Below are positions 48,482 through 59,678 of a stretch of 64,000 bases of DNA, piece by piece (the first letter of the stretch is position 1; every line of letters starts with the position of its first letter). Origin of the DNA: Halichondria panicea (lineage: Eukaryota; Porifera; Demospongiae; Suberitida; Halichondriidae); NCBI RefSeq assembly GCF_963675165.1, contig NC_087379.1, forward strand, positions 4,667,442-4,731,441, written 5' to 3'. The notes beneath the pieces were generated by a model that made no database searches, was not told where the DNA came from, and saw only the letters and a list, made by a program, of their open reading frames with translations. A program made the position numbers and the translations under genes.

Positions 48482-51400
48482 TGCACAGTTCTCTGAGAGT
48501 GTGGGACGTGAACGAGAAAAAGAAGCAGCTCCATGTTATAAAAGGAAGGGATAAGCAAGGTACAACAGGGCAAGTTGGTGGGAAATGCAGATTGTGTTAA
48601 ATTATAATAGCTGTAAAATAAGCTATTGTGACAAGATTGCTTTGTCCCCTCAGGTCGTAAGATAGCTGTGAACACGTGTGCATACAGCAGGGACGGAGGG
48701 CTGATAGCGGGGGCACTGTACGACGGGAGCATCCAGATATGGAAAAACAGTTCGCCATTTGTGAGTTTTGTGGTGTGGATAATGCGATAGTGTACAAGCA
48801 GCTGTAGAATGAGATTCCAATAATACAGATTTCCGTGTCAGTGTACATAATTATTAAAATCACGTATATACATGTACGTACATAATGAACCCACCTCACC
48901 CATCAGACGCGGTCCCAGTTCCAACACTTCACAGCTCACACTGCTGGCAGTGAGACATGCTCTCTCTGCTTCTCCCACGACAATCACACGCTCATCTCAA
49001 GGGGAGGTGAGTGGCGCTAACCATATATACCCACCAGTGGTTAAAGTACTGTATATGAACCAATGCTACTGCATGTGTATAATTATAGCTAGAGAGGTGT
49101 TTAAAGCATTCCCTGGAGCTATAATAGTGTGTCTGGGACTTCCCCTACTCATTGTGTTTACTTACCTTAAGGTGACATATTTTCGCGTGTATTAATTTCT
49201 GCTATTTCTGCGAATGAGAGTAAAATCGCAAAAATTAGTACTCGCAAATAATTGGCCGCCCTCTTGTTTAATGTATCCAGATCGACATTTCGCAAAAAAT
49301 TATACCGCAAAATGTACAAAACTGTAAAAACGCAAACAAATCTACCGTGAAAATATGTCACCTTAAGGTAGTCCAACTTTCACTCTTCAGTTTGTTTTTA
49401 GCTTGGACCGGCTGGCAAAGGACCGTGTCTTTTCACACAACCTCCGCATGTGAAATACGCACTTAGACGAGCCTAACACCCTCATTCAATGTGTATGGTC
49501 CACTGACTGCAGGTGACAATACTCTGAAGTTATGGGACCTGCGATCATTCAAGAGACCGGTGAATGTTGTCACAGAACTGGATACTTTCTTCTCGGGGTG
49601 AGTGGAGATGCTAGTCTGACAGACGGCTGCTTAAAAGTGGTGCTGAATAGAAGCGCTTAGGAATGTGGTTTCAACACTGTGTTGTGGATTATGTAATTAA
49701 CATGCATGTGTACTTACAGTAAGATAATTATATTTCAGTAATAACAATTATTATTATTGTTGTTTCAGTCTCTTCACATAATTATGTGTATGCCTTGCAG
49801 CACTGACTGTGTGTTCAGCCCCAACGAGCAGGTGATCATGACTGGTACCTCAGTCAAGAAGGGACAGGTAAAGACAGACGTGCGTGACCAGGGGGATTCC
49901 CCACACCCGCTTGCCTACATTGAAAACACAAACAACATTCTTGCGCTTTTACGGCTCTTTGTTATGCTAATGATAATTTCTTTGATGTATGAAGACTGCA
50001 TGCACGGCCTCATGTGCTGTAAACAAGCCACATTGTATTATAATTATTCAGCTGTGTACTCCCACGTGTGTTTCTGCCTCAGGGTAAGGGGAAGCTGATG
50101 TTCTTTGACCGAGAGCTGAATGAAGTGTACCAGCTGGCTGTTTCTGACGCAGTGAGTAAAATCACTACGTATATTATAATTATGTACTACATGACTTAAT
50201 GCATGCATAGTAGAATAGAAGCGCTTATGAGCTATGTAAGGACTGCATGTTGCATACGTACATGCACACGTACATGCACACGTACATGCATATGTACATG
50301 CATACGTACATGCATACGTACATGCATACGTACATGCACACGTACATGCATACGTACATGCATACGTACATGCACACGTACATGCACACGTACATGCATA
50401 CGTACATGCACACGTACATGCATATGTACATGCATATCTATTGCATACGCACCGTATATGTACATTCCAGTTAACTGGTTTAACTTAAACGTAATGTACA
50501 GTGTTTGTACAATGTCTTGTGTTATGCTATAAACTCCCGTATAGCGGGTTTTCGAGGATATAAATAATTTATACCCATGAATATTAAGGTATGGTTAATA
50601 ACTAGTCCACGAAATCTTTTATATAACGGTCTTTCCGCAAAACCTTCGAAATATACCCGTAATACGGTATGAAAATGGGAAGTATTTGGTGTGGCTTGGC
50701 AACATTGTACAGTTACGTACCAAACACAGAGTGTGGTGAGGTGTATCTGGCACCCCAAGCTGAACCAGATAGTAGTGGGCTGCTCAGACGGTCAGGCCAA
50801 AGTCTACTTCAGTCCAAAGCACAGCTTCAGGTGAGAGACATGTACACACTTGTATTGTTGCTAGGATACGTGGTATAAACCTTGTCGTAGGTTGAGTGCG
50901 TATTAGTATTTGTATATATTTTCCTCATAGTGACTTAACAACACTGATAATAGTTTCATGAATGACTGTACCTGTAACTGAAAGGGCTTTTGCCACGTCT
51001 ACACTGTGTTTGGTGGTGGCTTACGTCGTTGCTTTGCTGCTGAGTATCGTTGTTTCACTGTTGTTGGTATTTCATCATAAATGATACCAGCTACTTATGG
51101 AAAACACTCTGTATAATTATGTATGCCAAGCGTGGTTGGACAGAACTCCAAACATGGTCAGTCGACTACTGGTACATGTAGACTGTTAGACTCACTGACT
51201 CAATGTTTCATTAAGCTCCCTCAGGAGTTTCACACAGTGACACCATACGTTATAATACCTCCTCTAATACCGCCTCCTTTTTTTCCTTCCCAAATTAGGT
51301 CTTTGTAAACACTTCTCTAGTTCATGCAAAAGATTGTGTTAGAGTCTCTTGTGTGGTTTCCATGGTGTCTGACTTGAATCAGGGATTCCCTGTCATCAAA

Positions 51401-54400
51401 GCTACGGATATGGTTATTGTTTGAAATTACTCTTTTGCTGTCTGTACTTCCCATATCTAGACAATCATTTGCTAGTTTGCATCACCATGCATCACTATGC
51501 ATACTCTCTTAGTGCTTAATCTTTTGCCGTTTAATTGTCCCACCCTACTGACATTACCACCCTTTCGTTAGTTATTAGCCTTTGTGTAAACTATTTTTTT
51601 GTTTTGTGTTTAACCTAGCTAGGAGTAGGCTAGATTTGTCAGATTTCTAACCTGTTTGGCACTGCAATTTATATTTTAACGCCATACAGTACACAGACTG
51701 TAGCACTAATACTAGTATATTGCATAGCTTGGTTAATATTAGTTGAAAATATACAGCTAAAAGGCCATCTACATGGACATATTAAACTTAGCTACAGTGC
51801 ACCATCTGTTAGAATGAAGTATATCGTTCAACTTTGACTAATGTAGTTTGTGGAATGGTTGCACTTACTATGTTGCTATAGATACACGACCACACTATCT
51901 GTTGCAATCTCACAATGTCTTGTTTTCCTGTAATGGCTTTGGTCTGTGCTTTTGTAATTGTAATGTGCTGGTTAATATTTCCCTGAGACTTGGCAGTGTG
52001 GTCTGAAGTTTCATAGTTAAGACGATCTGTGCTTTTGTAATTGTTGTGTGCTGGTTAGACTGCATGGGCAGTGTGGTCTGATGTTCATAGTTAAGACGGT
52101 ACAAAATAAAAATGCGTACATAAACTCAACACAGTACATGTAGGTACATGTAGCTGGCAATTCCCCTTTTCTCTGGTGAATGATTTCCTGTCCAGCAAAA
52201 TTTACCGTGCAAATGAGAGAAATATAGTGTGTCGTTTGTATGTAGAATTTCTCTTCTGTGTATAGAAGTTCTTATTTGTATGTAAAACTTCTCATGTGTG
52301 TGTAGAACTTTACCATGCAAATGATTTAATCACCCCCCCCTCCCCCCCCATATTACATACATGCTTCTCTTACTCATGGTGGCTTAAACTGCTGCACTGT
52401 ATGTTTACCTAATGTGGGGGGGGGAAGGGGTAATGTACTGTACTGTGTTTATACATTAATTTGTAGATATTACATGTAGTACCATGCAGGGGGACCTATA
52501 ATGTATAGCCATGTACTGTACTATACTGCATACATGTAGTACCATGCAGGGGGACCTATAATGTATAGCCATGTACTGTACTATACTGCATACATGTAGT
52601 ACCATGCAGGGGGACCTATAATGTACTATACTGTATACATGTAGTACTATACAGGGGCCGGGGTGTATGTACTGTATTATATACCGTAATTATAGCAGGT
52701 AATTTTCGGGGGACAAAATATTCGTGGTTGAGCAGTATTTAGTCATTTCGTGGATAAGTGGTTGCTGCTTGCACTGCAGGTAAAGGTAGACAAGGTCGCT
52801 TCATTCGTGGGTAAAACATTCGTGGTCAGACCTTCAACCACAAAAACCACGAAAACCACGAATACTTTGCCCCACAAAAATTACCCTCTATACGGTACAT
52901 GCTTGTAGTACCCTGCAGGGGGAGCTTATGTAGCCATGTACTGTTTTGTATTTAATACAGGGGAGCTAAGCTGTGTGCCAATAAGAAAAAGAGAAAGAAG
53001 GATATTTCCGAGATTTCTCTCAATACAAGGATCATAACACGTGAGTCACTCCTAACCTCGTTCCCAGGTCTTCCTTTTTCTTGCTGTTGTCATTGTTCAT
53101 ATAGAAGGCAGCAAAAAAAGAAATGGGTGTACAGTTAAAGAAAAAGTAAGGCCTCGTTTGGGAAATCACGTGATCCACAAGGATTTTTATGAATGTGGGC
53201 GATATGTGAGCCCATAATCGTGACGTAAGGTATTCTCCCACGCATTCGGAGTTAATAAGACTGTACTGAGACAACTATCAAGCTACTGCAAGTCAGGGAA
53301 CCATGCAGCAAGGCGCAGCTCTGGACTGGTGGCAGTAGCTACCTGCTAGATGATAATGATGACCAAGCTATTAGTTTAGATATAGCATTTAGAAAGACAC
53401 AAGAAAATTTTACTATGGGTATAGAATCTAAACACACAATCTTAGACTAGTATATCTAGCTAAGATATAGCTAGCTAGCTTATATAAACTGCTTGCAAAC
53501 TTCCAGTTCCAGGTCCATGTCCAGCTTGCAGGCTAGGTTGCAGGCAAAGTTTTAGTCATAGATATCTGCGTGGGCAGTCCAACATTTCTATAGCTCTGCA
53601 TGCCCATGCTCATTTTCACCCTTCTACTACTCTTCTATCCTCATGCGACTTCCCGATACAGGTTCTCCTTTTTCCTAACTCTACCTCTTTATATTCCTCC
53701 AATTAATACCGTATTTTATCTTATTGAACGATTAATACAGTTATTGAACAATTCAGAAAAAGGAGAACCTGTTTAGCTCGGCTAAGTCACTTCCACCATG
53801 CAACCTAACCTGTGACATCAAAAATGCTTGGAAACTGGCTTCCTCTTTCGGAAGTTAAGACGTTCTTTTTGAACTTGAAATTGTATTTGTTGCATGACTG
53901 GATTTAACTTGTTTTGTAGTGGTACGCATTCAATTTGCAAATACTTTAGCATGTACTTATTATGACACCGTATAGTGGGAAATTTTCGCTATTTAGCTTC
54001 AGAGCCCTCAGCAGAAATGTTCGTGGGTTCTAATATTCGCGGTTCAATGCCAGGAAACCACACCCACCAATAGCTTTGCATGTGAAATTACCAGTGCATG
54101 GGAGTTTATCCCGGTTTTAGTTTTCGTGTTACTTCTCTGCCCTCGAAAAACGCAAAAATTTGCACCACACGAAAATTTCCCTCTATACAGTACATGCATT
54201 GTGCATATACGTATGTGTACGAGGGTACGTACATGTGTATTATTTTGTGCACCTTAGTAATAATATGCATCCATTTGCTCACACACAGCCACTCTATTTC
54301 TGTTGAGCTTATATTTATCACGACGTTTCATAACTAAAACAATATAAGCGTGACCACACATCACTAAAACTGTCATTGATTATACCTCAGTCTTTCCATA

Positions 54401-54931
54401 TCCGCCTTTACCACCAACCATTGGTGTCACAGAACAACATTCCCCTACTATAATACATACGCACACATACAGCCCATGCACTGCCATTGTTCCGAGATGA
54501 CGAACAACAGTCATTGAAAAGAAAACGGGAAAAAGCGAGGGCTGATCCGAAAATTTCACACAAACCTGACCCCCCGCTACACAAGGGAGCAGGTGGGCGT
54601 GTTGGTACCGGAGGAAGTTCCATTGGGGCGTATGTGCGTAAGATAGCAGCTCTGGAACGGCCTGTGACTGTGGAGAAGGACGTTGATCCAAGGGAGGCAC
54701 TGTTGAAGTATGCCAAGAAAGCAAATGAGAAGCCATTTTGGGTGACACCAGCCTACACAAGGTATAACGCTACATTGTCTGCTTATTATACCTCACGACG
54801 TACAGAGATTTGCTGTAATCACGAATTCATGAGCAGTTATTCTAACCATATTCTCCACACCCACACTCCATTTTAGCACACAGCCGAAAGTAATATTCCA
54901 AGAAGAAGAAAGCAGTGAAGAAGAGGACTGA
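45436..54931 (+). CDS. WDR70: WD repeat-containing protein 70, complete 17-exon gene
   Basis: Exons: 45436-45478, 45618-45722, 46029-46144, 46458-46723, 46981-47050, 47668-47751, 48187-48263, 48489-48559, 48654-48760, 48907-49006, 49513-49597, 49801-49867, 50083-50151, 50730-50830, 52961-53040, 54473-54761, 54877-54931; 1785 nt, 594 aa (human about 654), all phases agree. Landmarks are VMGFSGFG and FDIEKMFEETKRTA at the N-terminus, an acidic Glu run, LTLDPSGARVVTGGYDYNVR opening the WD propeller, HPRIREHFLTCSNDGS, AYSRDGGLIAGALYDGSIQI, GGDNTLKLWDLR, WHPKLNQIVVGCSDGQAKVY, and the diagnostic C-terminal GGRVGTGGSSIGAYV and FWVTPAY before an acidic end. WDR70 is a nuclear WD protein reported to act as a CRL4 substrate receptor supporting histone H2B ubiquitination in DNA repair. 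Intron 7 ends in a CA microsatellite and intron 13 has a 12-bp array. Confidence 0.95.
45771..45982. mobile_element. MITE of the CCGTATAGC family
   Basis: Left end CCATATAGCGGGTTATTTTC, right end GAAAATAACCAGCTGTACGG, imperfect complements. It sits in WDR70 intron 2. Confidence 0.75.
48427..48480 (+). repeat. CA microsatellite at the WDR70 intron 7 acceptor
   Basis: A short C run leads into about 26 CA units that end nine bases before the AG of the exon 8 acceptor, occupying the position of the polypyrimidine tract. Confidence 0.95.
49162..49375. mobile_element. MITE with ~22-bp terminal repeats
   Basis: CCTTAAGGTGACATATTTTC at the left pairs with GAAAATATGTCACCTTAAGG at the right. The interior is rich in CGCAAA-like words. 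It lies in WDR70 intron 10 and differs from the CCGTATAGC family. Confidence 0.8.
50247..50440. repeat. 12-bp tandem array (GTACATGCATAC type)
   Basis: About 16 units of a 12-mer alternating between GTACATGCATAC and GTACATGCACAC. The array is nearly palindromic, so it reads as long open frames on both strands; these are not genes. It lies in WDR70 intron 13. Confidence 0.95.
50536..50670. mobile_element. MITE of the CCGTATAGC family
   Basis: Starts CCCGTATAGCGGGTTTTCGA, ends CCCGTAATACGGT. It ends 60 bases before WDR70 exon 14. Confidence 0.7.
52480..52645. repeat. 60-bp tandem repeat, nearly three units
   Basis: TACATGTAGTACCATGCAGG, then GGGACCTATAATGTATAGCC, recurs at a 60-base period with the last unit truncated. 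A diverged further unit lies near 52905. It lies in WDR70 intron 14. Confidence 0.9.
52682..52896. mobile_element. MITE related to the CCGTATAGC family
   Basis: Left end TACCGTAATTATAGCAGGTA, right end AATTACCCTCTATACGGTA, with complementary ATTCGTGG words inside. It lies in WDR70 intron 14. Confidence 0.65.
53967..54191. mobile_element. MITE related to the CCGTATAGC family
   Basis: Left end ACCGTATAGTGGGAAATTTT, right end GAAAATTTCCCTCTATACAG, imperfect complements with TTCGTGG and GCAAAAATTTG words inside. It lies in WDR70 intron 15. Confidence 0.7.
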
Positions 54932-54936
54932 TGAAA

Positions 54937-54942
54937 AATAAA
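54937..54942 (+). terminator. Poly(A) signal of WDR70
   Basis: AATAAA starts six bases after the stop codon, which would give a very short 3' UTR. A second AATAAA near 55007 is an alternative. Confidence 0.5.
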
Positions 54943-55197
54943 TTAGGCTACAAATTCACACCAACTTTCTTTTGTGCACTTGTTCTCTTTTTCGAACTTA
55001 TCACCAATAAAAATTAATTGATTATAATAATTGATATTATAATAATTGAAACTGCATGCATGAGTGATCATACAGTCATCATTGTAGGACATGCACACCT
55101 GTGAGTTTACTGATTGAATGTGTATTATATATAATGCTGTTTGCGGTGCATTGAAGGTAGTGTTTTTTGATAGCTGTCTATATTATGCTGCATGGTC

Positions 55198-55380
55198 ACA
55201 CAGGGCCAAAACAGTTCATTTACAGAAGTATACAACGTTGTACACTATCAACTTTCTTTGTAAACTATGAAGGAAACTATTGTAGATGAACTAAAATTCA
55301 ACAACATTGTAAACTATGATGTACACTCGCAAGTACAAACATAGTTTACAAGCTGTAAACTACCACTTCTGGCCCTGTGT
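55198..55380. mobile_element. MITE-like element with ACACAGGGCCA ends
   Basis: ACACAGGGCCAAAA at the left and CTGGCCCTGTGT at the right are complementary, around an interior with repeated GTAAACTA words. It lies in the WDR70-CARD gap. An 85-codon frame overlapping it at 55316 is judged accidental. Confidence 0.6.
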
Positions 55381-55588
55381 CATAAAAAGAGATCGTCGGT
55401 ACATTTTCATCTGTGTTGGATGTCTACGCCCACTGAATCTCATGTGTCCTTGCTCTCTGATACCCAGCCAATTCCAGCACTGTAAAATTATGAAAAGAGA
55501 ACAATACGCAGAAGAGTTAAATAATAATATTGTTATGAAGATGCTTGAGATCATGCATGAAGTGTTCGGTTAAATATAATTGTAGCAT

Positions 55589-55781
55589 ACCGTATAGCTG
55601 GTTATTTTCGAGGCACTATAATAATTAATATTTGAGGATTGACCTCAAACCTCGAAAATTGGCCAGTTAAAACACCTCTCTATATTGTAGGGGTGTGGTC
55701 ATTTGAACCTCTATCCTCGAAAATAACAATCTGCGAAAATTTGTCCCTCGAAAATAACCCGCTATACATTTTGTACGGTAT
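55589..55781. mobile_element. MITE of the CCGTATAGC family overlapping the CARD gene's end
   Basis: Left end TACCGTATAGCTGGTTATTT, right end AAAATAACCCGCTATAC, then TACGGTA. The predicted last ~33 codons of the CARD-like gene are read from it on the minus strand. Confidence 0.75.
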
Positions 55782-56499
55782 ATTGAACCATTGTCTCTGT
55801 TTGAAGGCTTGTACGTAAGGTACTAATTTTTTGACAACATTTTTATTATTACCGTATTTGTCTTCCAGAATTTTAGCCAGCTCCCAATGTCCAATATGCT
55901 CCTCATCTTCCTTCAAACTCTCAATGAGCTTGTAGATTCCTTCCTTACCTTTTGTTTCCAAGATGGCTACTAGTTTACCCACTTGAATTGTCCTTGACTC
56001 CTGATATAGCTTGTGTAGCATGCTTAGGTCACTGCAGCACAACACACGGTTTTTACAGAGAATAGGAACGAGTGTGTTCAAATCAATGAGCTTCTGGAAA
56101 TCCAAATGGAATGCGGATAGTGGCGACGTGTGCCAATACTCAAATACTGTTTTATCAGCTGATTCTGTGTTGAAATTTAAAAGGTAAGTAAACACATGCA
56201 TACAGTCATAATTCAGTATAAGTGTATACTCAAGAGTTGATGGTCTTGTATAATTGATCGAATATATGCAACTTACCAGCTTGACCTAGGTAGTACACAA
56301 CCAGCAAGCCCAGAAATAGTACAGCTCCGAATATAACAAGCAAAACGAAAGTGCAGGCAGCCCATGCACACAAATGATAGTCCAACTCTGTTCTTTGTGA
56401 CAACAGCAAAAGATAAACCAATATCGAGACAAGTACAAGCCAGTACGTGAATCCTATGACCAGTAGAACTCTGAGTGTGTAGTGGAGTTGTCCACTCAT
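55680..56499 (-). CDS. Membrane protein with two N-terminal spans and a CARD-like domain
   Basis: Exons 56499-56277 and 56164-55680, joined in phase 1; 708 nt, 235 aa. The ATG at 56499 is the first in frame. Residues about 8-34 and 46-70 are strong hydrophobic spans. Residues about 95-175 show the spacing of a death-fold domain, best matched to CARD: LIDLNTLVPILCKNRVL, LSMLHKLY, VGKLVAILETKGKEG, LIESL and HWELAKIL. CARDs assemble innate-immune and apoptotic signalling complexes; a membrane-bound CARD recalls MAVS, but MAVS is anchored at its C-terminus. The last ~33 codons lie in a transposon (55589-55781), so the true 3' end may differ; a possible donor GTAATA follows LEDKY. It converges on WDR70. 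The CARD call rests on pattern, and another death-fold subtype is possible. Confidence 0.65.
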
Positions 56500-56721
56500 G
56501 ACACCCGAGAGCTTCCAGGTATACAACTTCGGAGACAGGACTAGTCTAGAACTAGTTAGATAAATAAGGGATAGACTAGTTCACATGCAGCATTGGAGCT
56601 CCAGAAGAGGTGAGCTAAAGTTCTACTGATTGTAGTGTTTTATAGTGTAATCCTTCTGCGATGCGCATGCGGATCGAAGTCTGCTCAAACCATCACAGTA
56701 GCCTCGAATCCACGCCGATTA

Positions 56722-56881
56722 AAATGGAATTTAATAGCATATTAAATGGGGTTAACAACAAGGAGCAGGCCGCAATGACGTCACTCATCTCAACGCATGT
56801 GCACTAAAGTTGAAGCCTCGTGGCAGTCTCAGAACTATTAGCAGTCACTTTGTGAGCATATCAGATGTCCATCATTCATTC
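56722..56881. repeat. 160-bp duplicated module, copy 1, upstream of the CARD gene
   Basis: Identical by eye to 62073-62232, from AAATGGAATTTAATAGC to ATCATTCATTC. It starts 223 bases beyond the CARD gene's ATG on its 5' side and holds the CRE at 56776. Confidence 0.95.
56776..56783. promoter_or_regulatory. Consensus CRE (TGACGTCA)
   Basis: The full palindromic CREB/ATF site lies about 280 bases upstream of the CARD gene's ATG. Function is inferred from the motif alone. Confidence 0.5.
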
Positions 56882-57189
56882 ATTCATTCATCTTCTGTCT
56901 ACCAATTCTCTCTACCGATTAGTGCCCGGTCATCGGCCATGGACCCCCCCCCCCCCTCAGTTGGCAGGTACAGAACACCTAAGCCTTTAGCCAAAAGTTA
57001 CTTCGACACCACCGCAGCTGGCACGTCGATAATAACCCCTCTCCATTCTAATACGAATGTGAAAAATCAGGGGCACAATTGACTGCCAAGGTGGTGTAGG
57101 ATCAATACATATAGTCGCTAACCATGCCTTATACGTACCTCATGCTCAGTGTAGCTATAGACAATAAATTAATAAATTATATCATGTCG

Positions 57190-57840
57190 CTGCATGGAGA
57201 GTATGGCAAACTCAACAAGTAGCAACAGAGTATGGCAAAATCAACATAGCAACAGAGTAAGCCTATGTACGTGCATATAGATGCTTTATTCGTATACCTG
57301 TATAGACAATACCTATAATGATCATGTCGCTGCATGGACTCAAACAGATAAGAGTATGAGTATGGCAAACTCAACAAATAGCAACAGAGTATGGCAAACT
57401 CAACAATGGCAGGGTATAGCAAACCACTGCCAAGGTGGTGTAGGATCAAATGCTTTATACGTAGTTAAGTACCTAGCTATATACAGTACATGTCATGTCG
57501 CTCCACGGACAGCGGCCAACTCAACAAGGTACGGCAAACACAGCAAATGGCAGGGTGATGGCAGACCCAACAAATGCCAGGTACCGGCAGGGTGATGGCA
57601 TACCCACAAATGCCAGGGTGATGGCATACCCAACAAATGCCAGGGTAATGGCAGACCCAGGGTGATGGCATACCCAACAAATGGCAGGGTGATGGCAGAC
57701 CCAACAAATGCCAGGGTGATGGCATACCCAACAAATGGCATACTAACAAACTGCCGAGTGTGTATGTTAATAAATGCCGACTGTAGCAAACGCAACAACT
57801 GGCAGGGCGTGGCAAACCCAGCAAATGAAAGCACCGCAGG
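57190..57840. repeat. Degenerate 26-28 bp minisatellite, block 1
   Basis: Many variants of TATGGCAAACTCAACAAATG, later CAGGGTGATGGCAGACCCA and ACAAATGC, follow one another. The open frames on both strands here simply reflect the repeat and are not genes. Confidence 0.9.
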
Positions 57841-58192
57841 AGACACAAAGCTATTATACCAGGCAGACTAGATCAGTAATTTCTCATCAGCCCCCTCATC
57901 ACTTTTAGCCTTCCCCCCAAAAGTTTATTATTCATTATTTGTTAGGTGTGGCCTAAATTAATGAGCCACACCCACTGTATATTAGGCAGTGGTTTACAAT
58001 TAATGAGTTACACCCAGCCCACACGGCAAATTAGAAACCGATTACTGATGATGTAATGGTTGTGTACCGAAATATTGCATTGTCAGCATAATGAAGAGTG
58101 ATTAGTGACCCCTCATGGCCTCATCAATTTTTAAAAAACCATGTGGTGGTGGGAGGCTGCTGGTCTGCTTTGCCTGGTCTGGTGAACATTTT

Positions 58193-58617
58193 TGCTGCAT
58201 GCAAACTCAGAGTGGGTAATGATCGACCAAGATTGTTGTTAAAAAGTTCAAGTCTAAAATTAATCGTCTCTGTCAGAAAATTAATGACTGCCATCAGCAG
58301 AGCCTTGCAGCTCTCTTCTCACTCTTGCAGCTACCAATAGCTAGCGTTCTAGTTCAGAGCTAACTACTTCGCAGAGTAGCAACACTCGGTAAACAAGTTT
58401 GGATACATGCTCTGGCATTCCAAGTAAGCAAAACTAGGCATAACTCGAGAATGAAGCACTGATTATTTTGCAAATCCAAGAAAACATGACTAGAAGCCTA
58501 TAGAGAAACTCTTACTTGCACTTCATTGATCCTTGAACAGCTGTAGCAGTCTACACTGACACACACACACAAACATACTACCGTATACCTCGCTTGCGCA
58601 TGTGCACTGAGGCACAA
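58193..58617. mobile_element. Third copy of the palindrome-arm element
   Basis: Same orientation as 33071-33586, with shared blocks such as CTCTTCTCACTCTTGCAGCT and ACCGTATACCTCGCTTGCGC. The left end is truncated or diverged. It interrupts the minisatellite. Confidence 0.8.
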
Positions 58618-58621
58618 TAAT

Positions 58622-59112
58622 GGCGAGTATGGCAAAACCCAACAAATGGCATACTAATAAACCAGAGTATAGCAAATGCAAACTCAACGAATGGCAACAC
58701 ACTCAACAAATATAGCCGAGTAGGGTGTGGCAAACCCTGGTATTGCAAGTTAACCTCAAGTAGCGGGGTATGGCATATATACCCCCCTGGGCCCATCCCC
58801 CAAAATAAATGTCGGGGCAGGTCAATCAAACACAATAATAATACACCTCAGCAAGCAAAGAGCCACAGTACACTTTATGAACTGCTCCTGCACGCACCAC
58901 AGGTATCTCGCAAAGTTCGCAGGTATGGAAAACTCTGAGTATGGCAAACGCAGCAAAACTCAGTAGGGTATAGCTATGGCAAACTCAACAAATGGTACCA
59001 ACAACAGGAGGGGTATGGCAAACTCAACAACATTTAGGAACAAGTGCAGGGCAAACTCAGAAAATGGCACCGACAAAAGGCGGGTTATGGTAACTGGCAG
59101 CAAACTCAATAA
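58622..59112. repeat. Degenerate minisatellite, block 2
   Basis: Continuation of the GTATGGCAAA...CTCAACAAATGGC repeat on the other side of the element at 58193-58617, more diverged than block 1 and broken by unrelated sequence. Confidence 0.8.
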
Positions 59113-59678
59113 AATGGCAGGGTAGGCGGTATTGGCAAACCTACATGTCTTGATAGTAATGGCCTTAAACGATGGTCGCCACCCATCACAGCCATGGGAG
59201 ATATAAGTGCACCTCCCTACAGCAAGCAAGCAAAGAGCACTTTAAAATTATACACGGCTCACCGCAGGTACCGGATCAATGCCCCGCCTGCTAAACACCC
59301 TGACAATCAGGAGTTCTCAACTACGGATACTCAGCTTCCTACCCAACAAAGAAGAAAGTAGTCTCGATCTAACACCATCATTATAGTCAAACGCTCCATG
59401 GTGGAATCGATTGCCATCATGAAGGGGGGGGGGCTGAGGGCTGAGCAAGCCACTATAATATACATTGCTAGTGGCACTATTATAGGGTATAAACACATTG
59501 GAACTAGGCATACATGCACAGCCGTTATTCTCAGCCATGCAAGCCATGCCCCTTATGCTTACTAATGTACACGGCTATATACAATTGCCAAGCTCAGCAA
59601 AAAGTAAAATTCCATCATGGACCACGTATGACCACAACCTTCGGGAGGACGCAGCAGCAATATAGGACAGCGTGATTG

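Noticed and set aside
50203..50532. Overlapping open frames of about 70-110 codons on both strands
   Set aside because: Explained by the 12-bp repeat, whose length is a multiple of three and which contains no stop codon.
55316..55573. 85-codon plus-strand frame downstream of WDR70
   Set aside because: It starts within a MITE, resembles nothing and lies in the convergent gap.
56939..57082. Proline-rich frame after the CRE module (MDPPPP...)
   Set aside because: It depends on a C14 run prone to slippage, and the possible CAG|GTACAG donor has no downstream exon to join.
57177..57870. Several open frames of 90-123 codons on both strands
   Set aside because: Explained by the minisatellite; the peptides are repeats of the unit, not a protein family.
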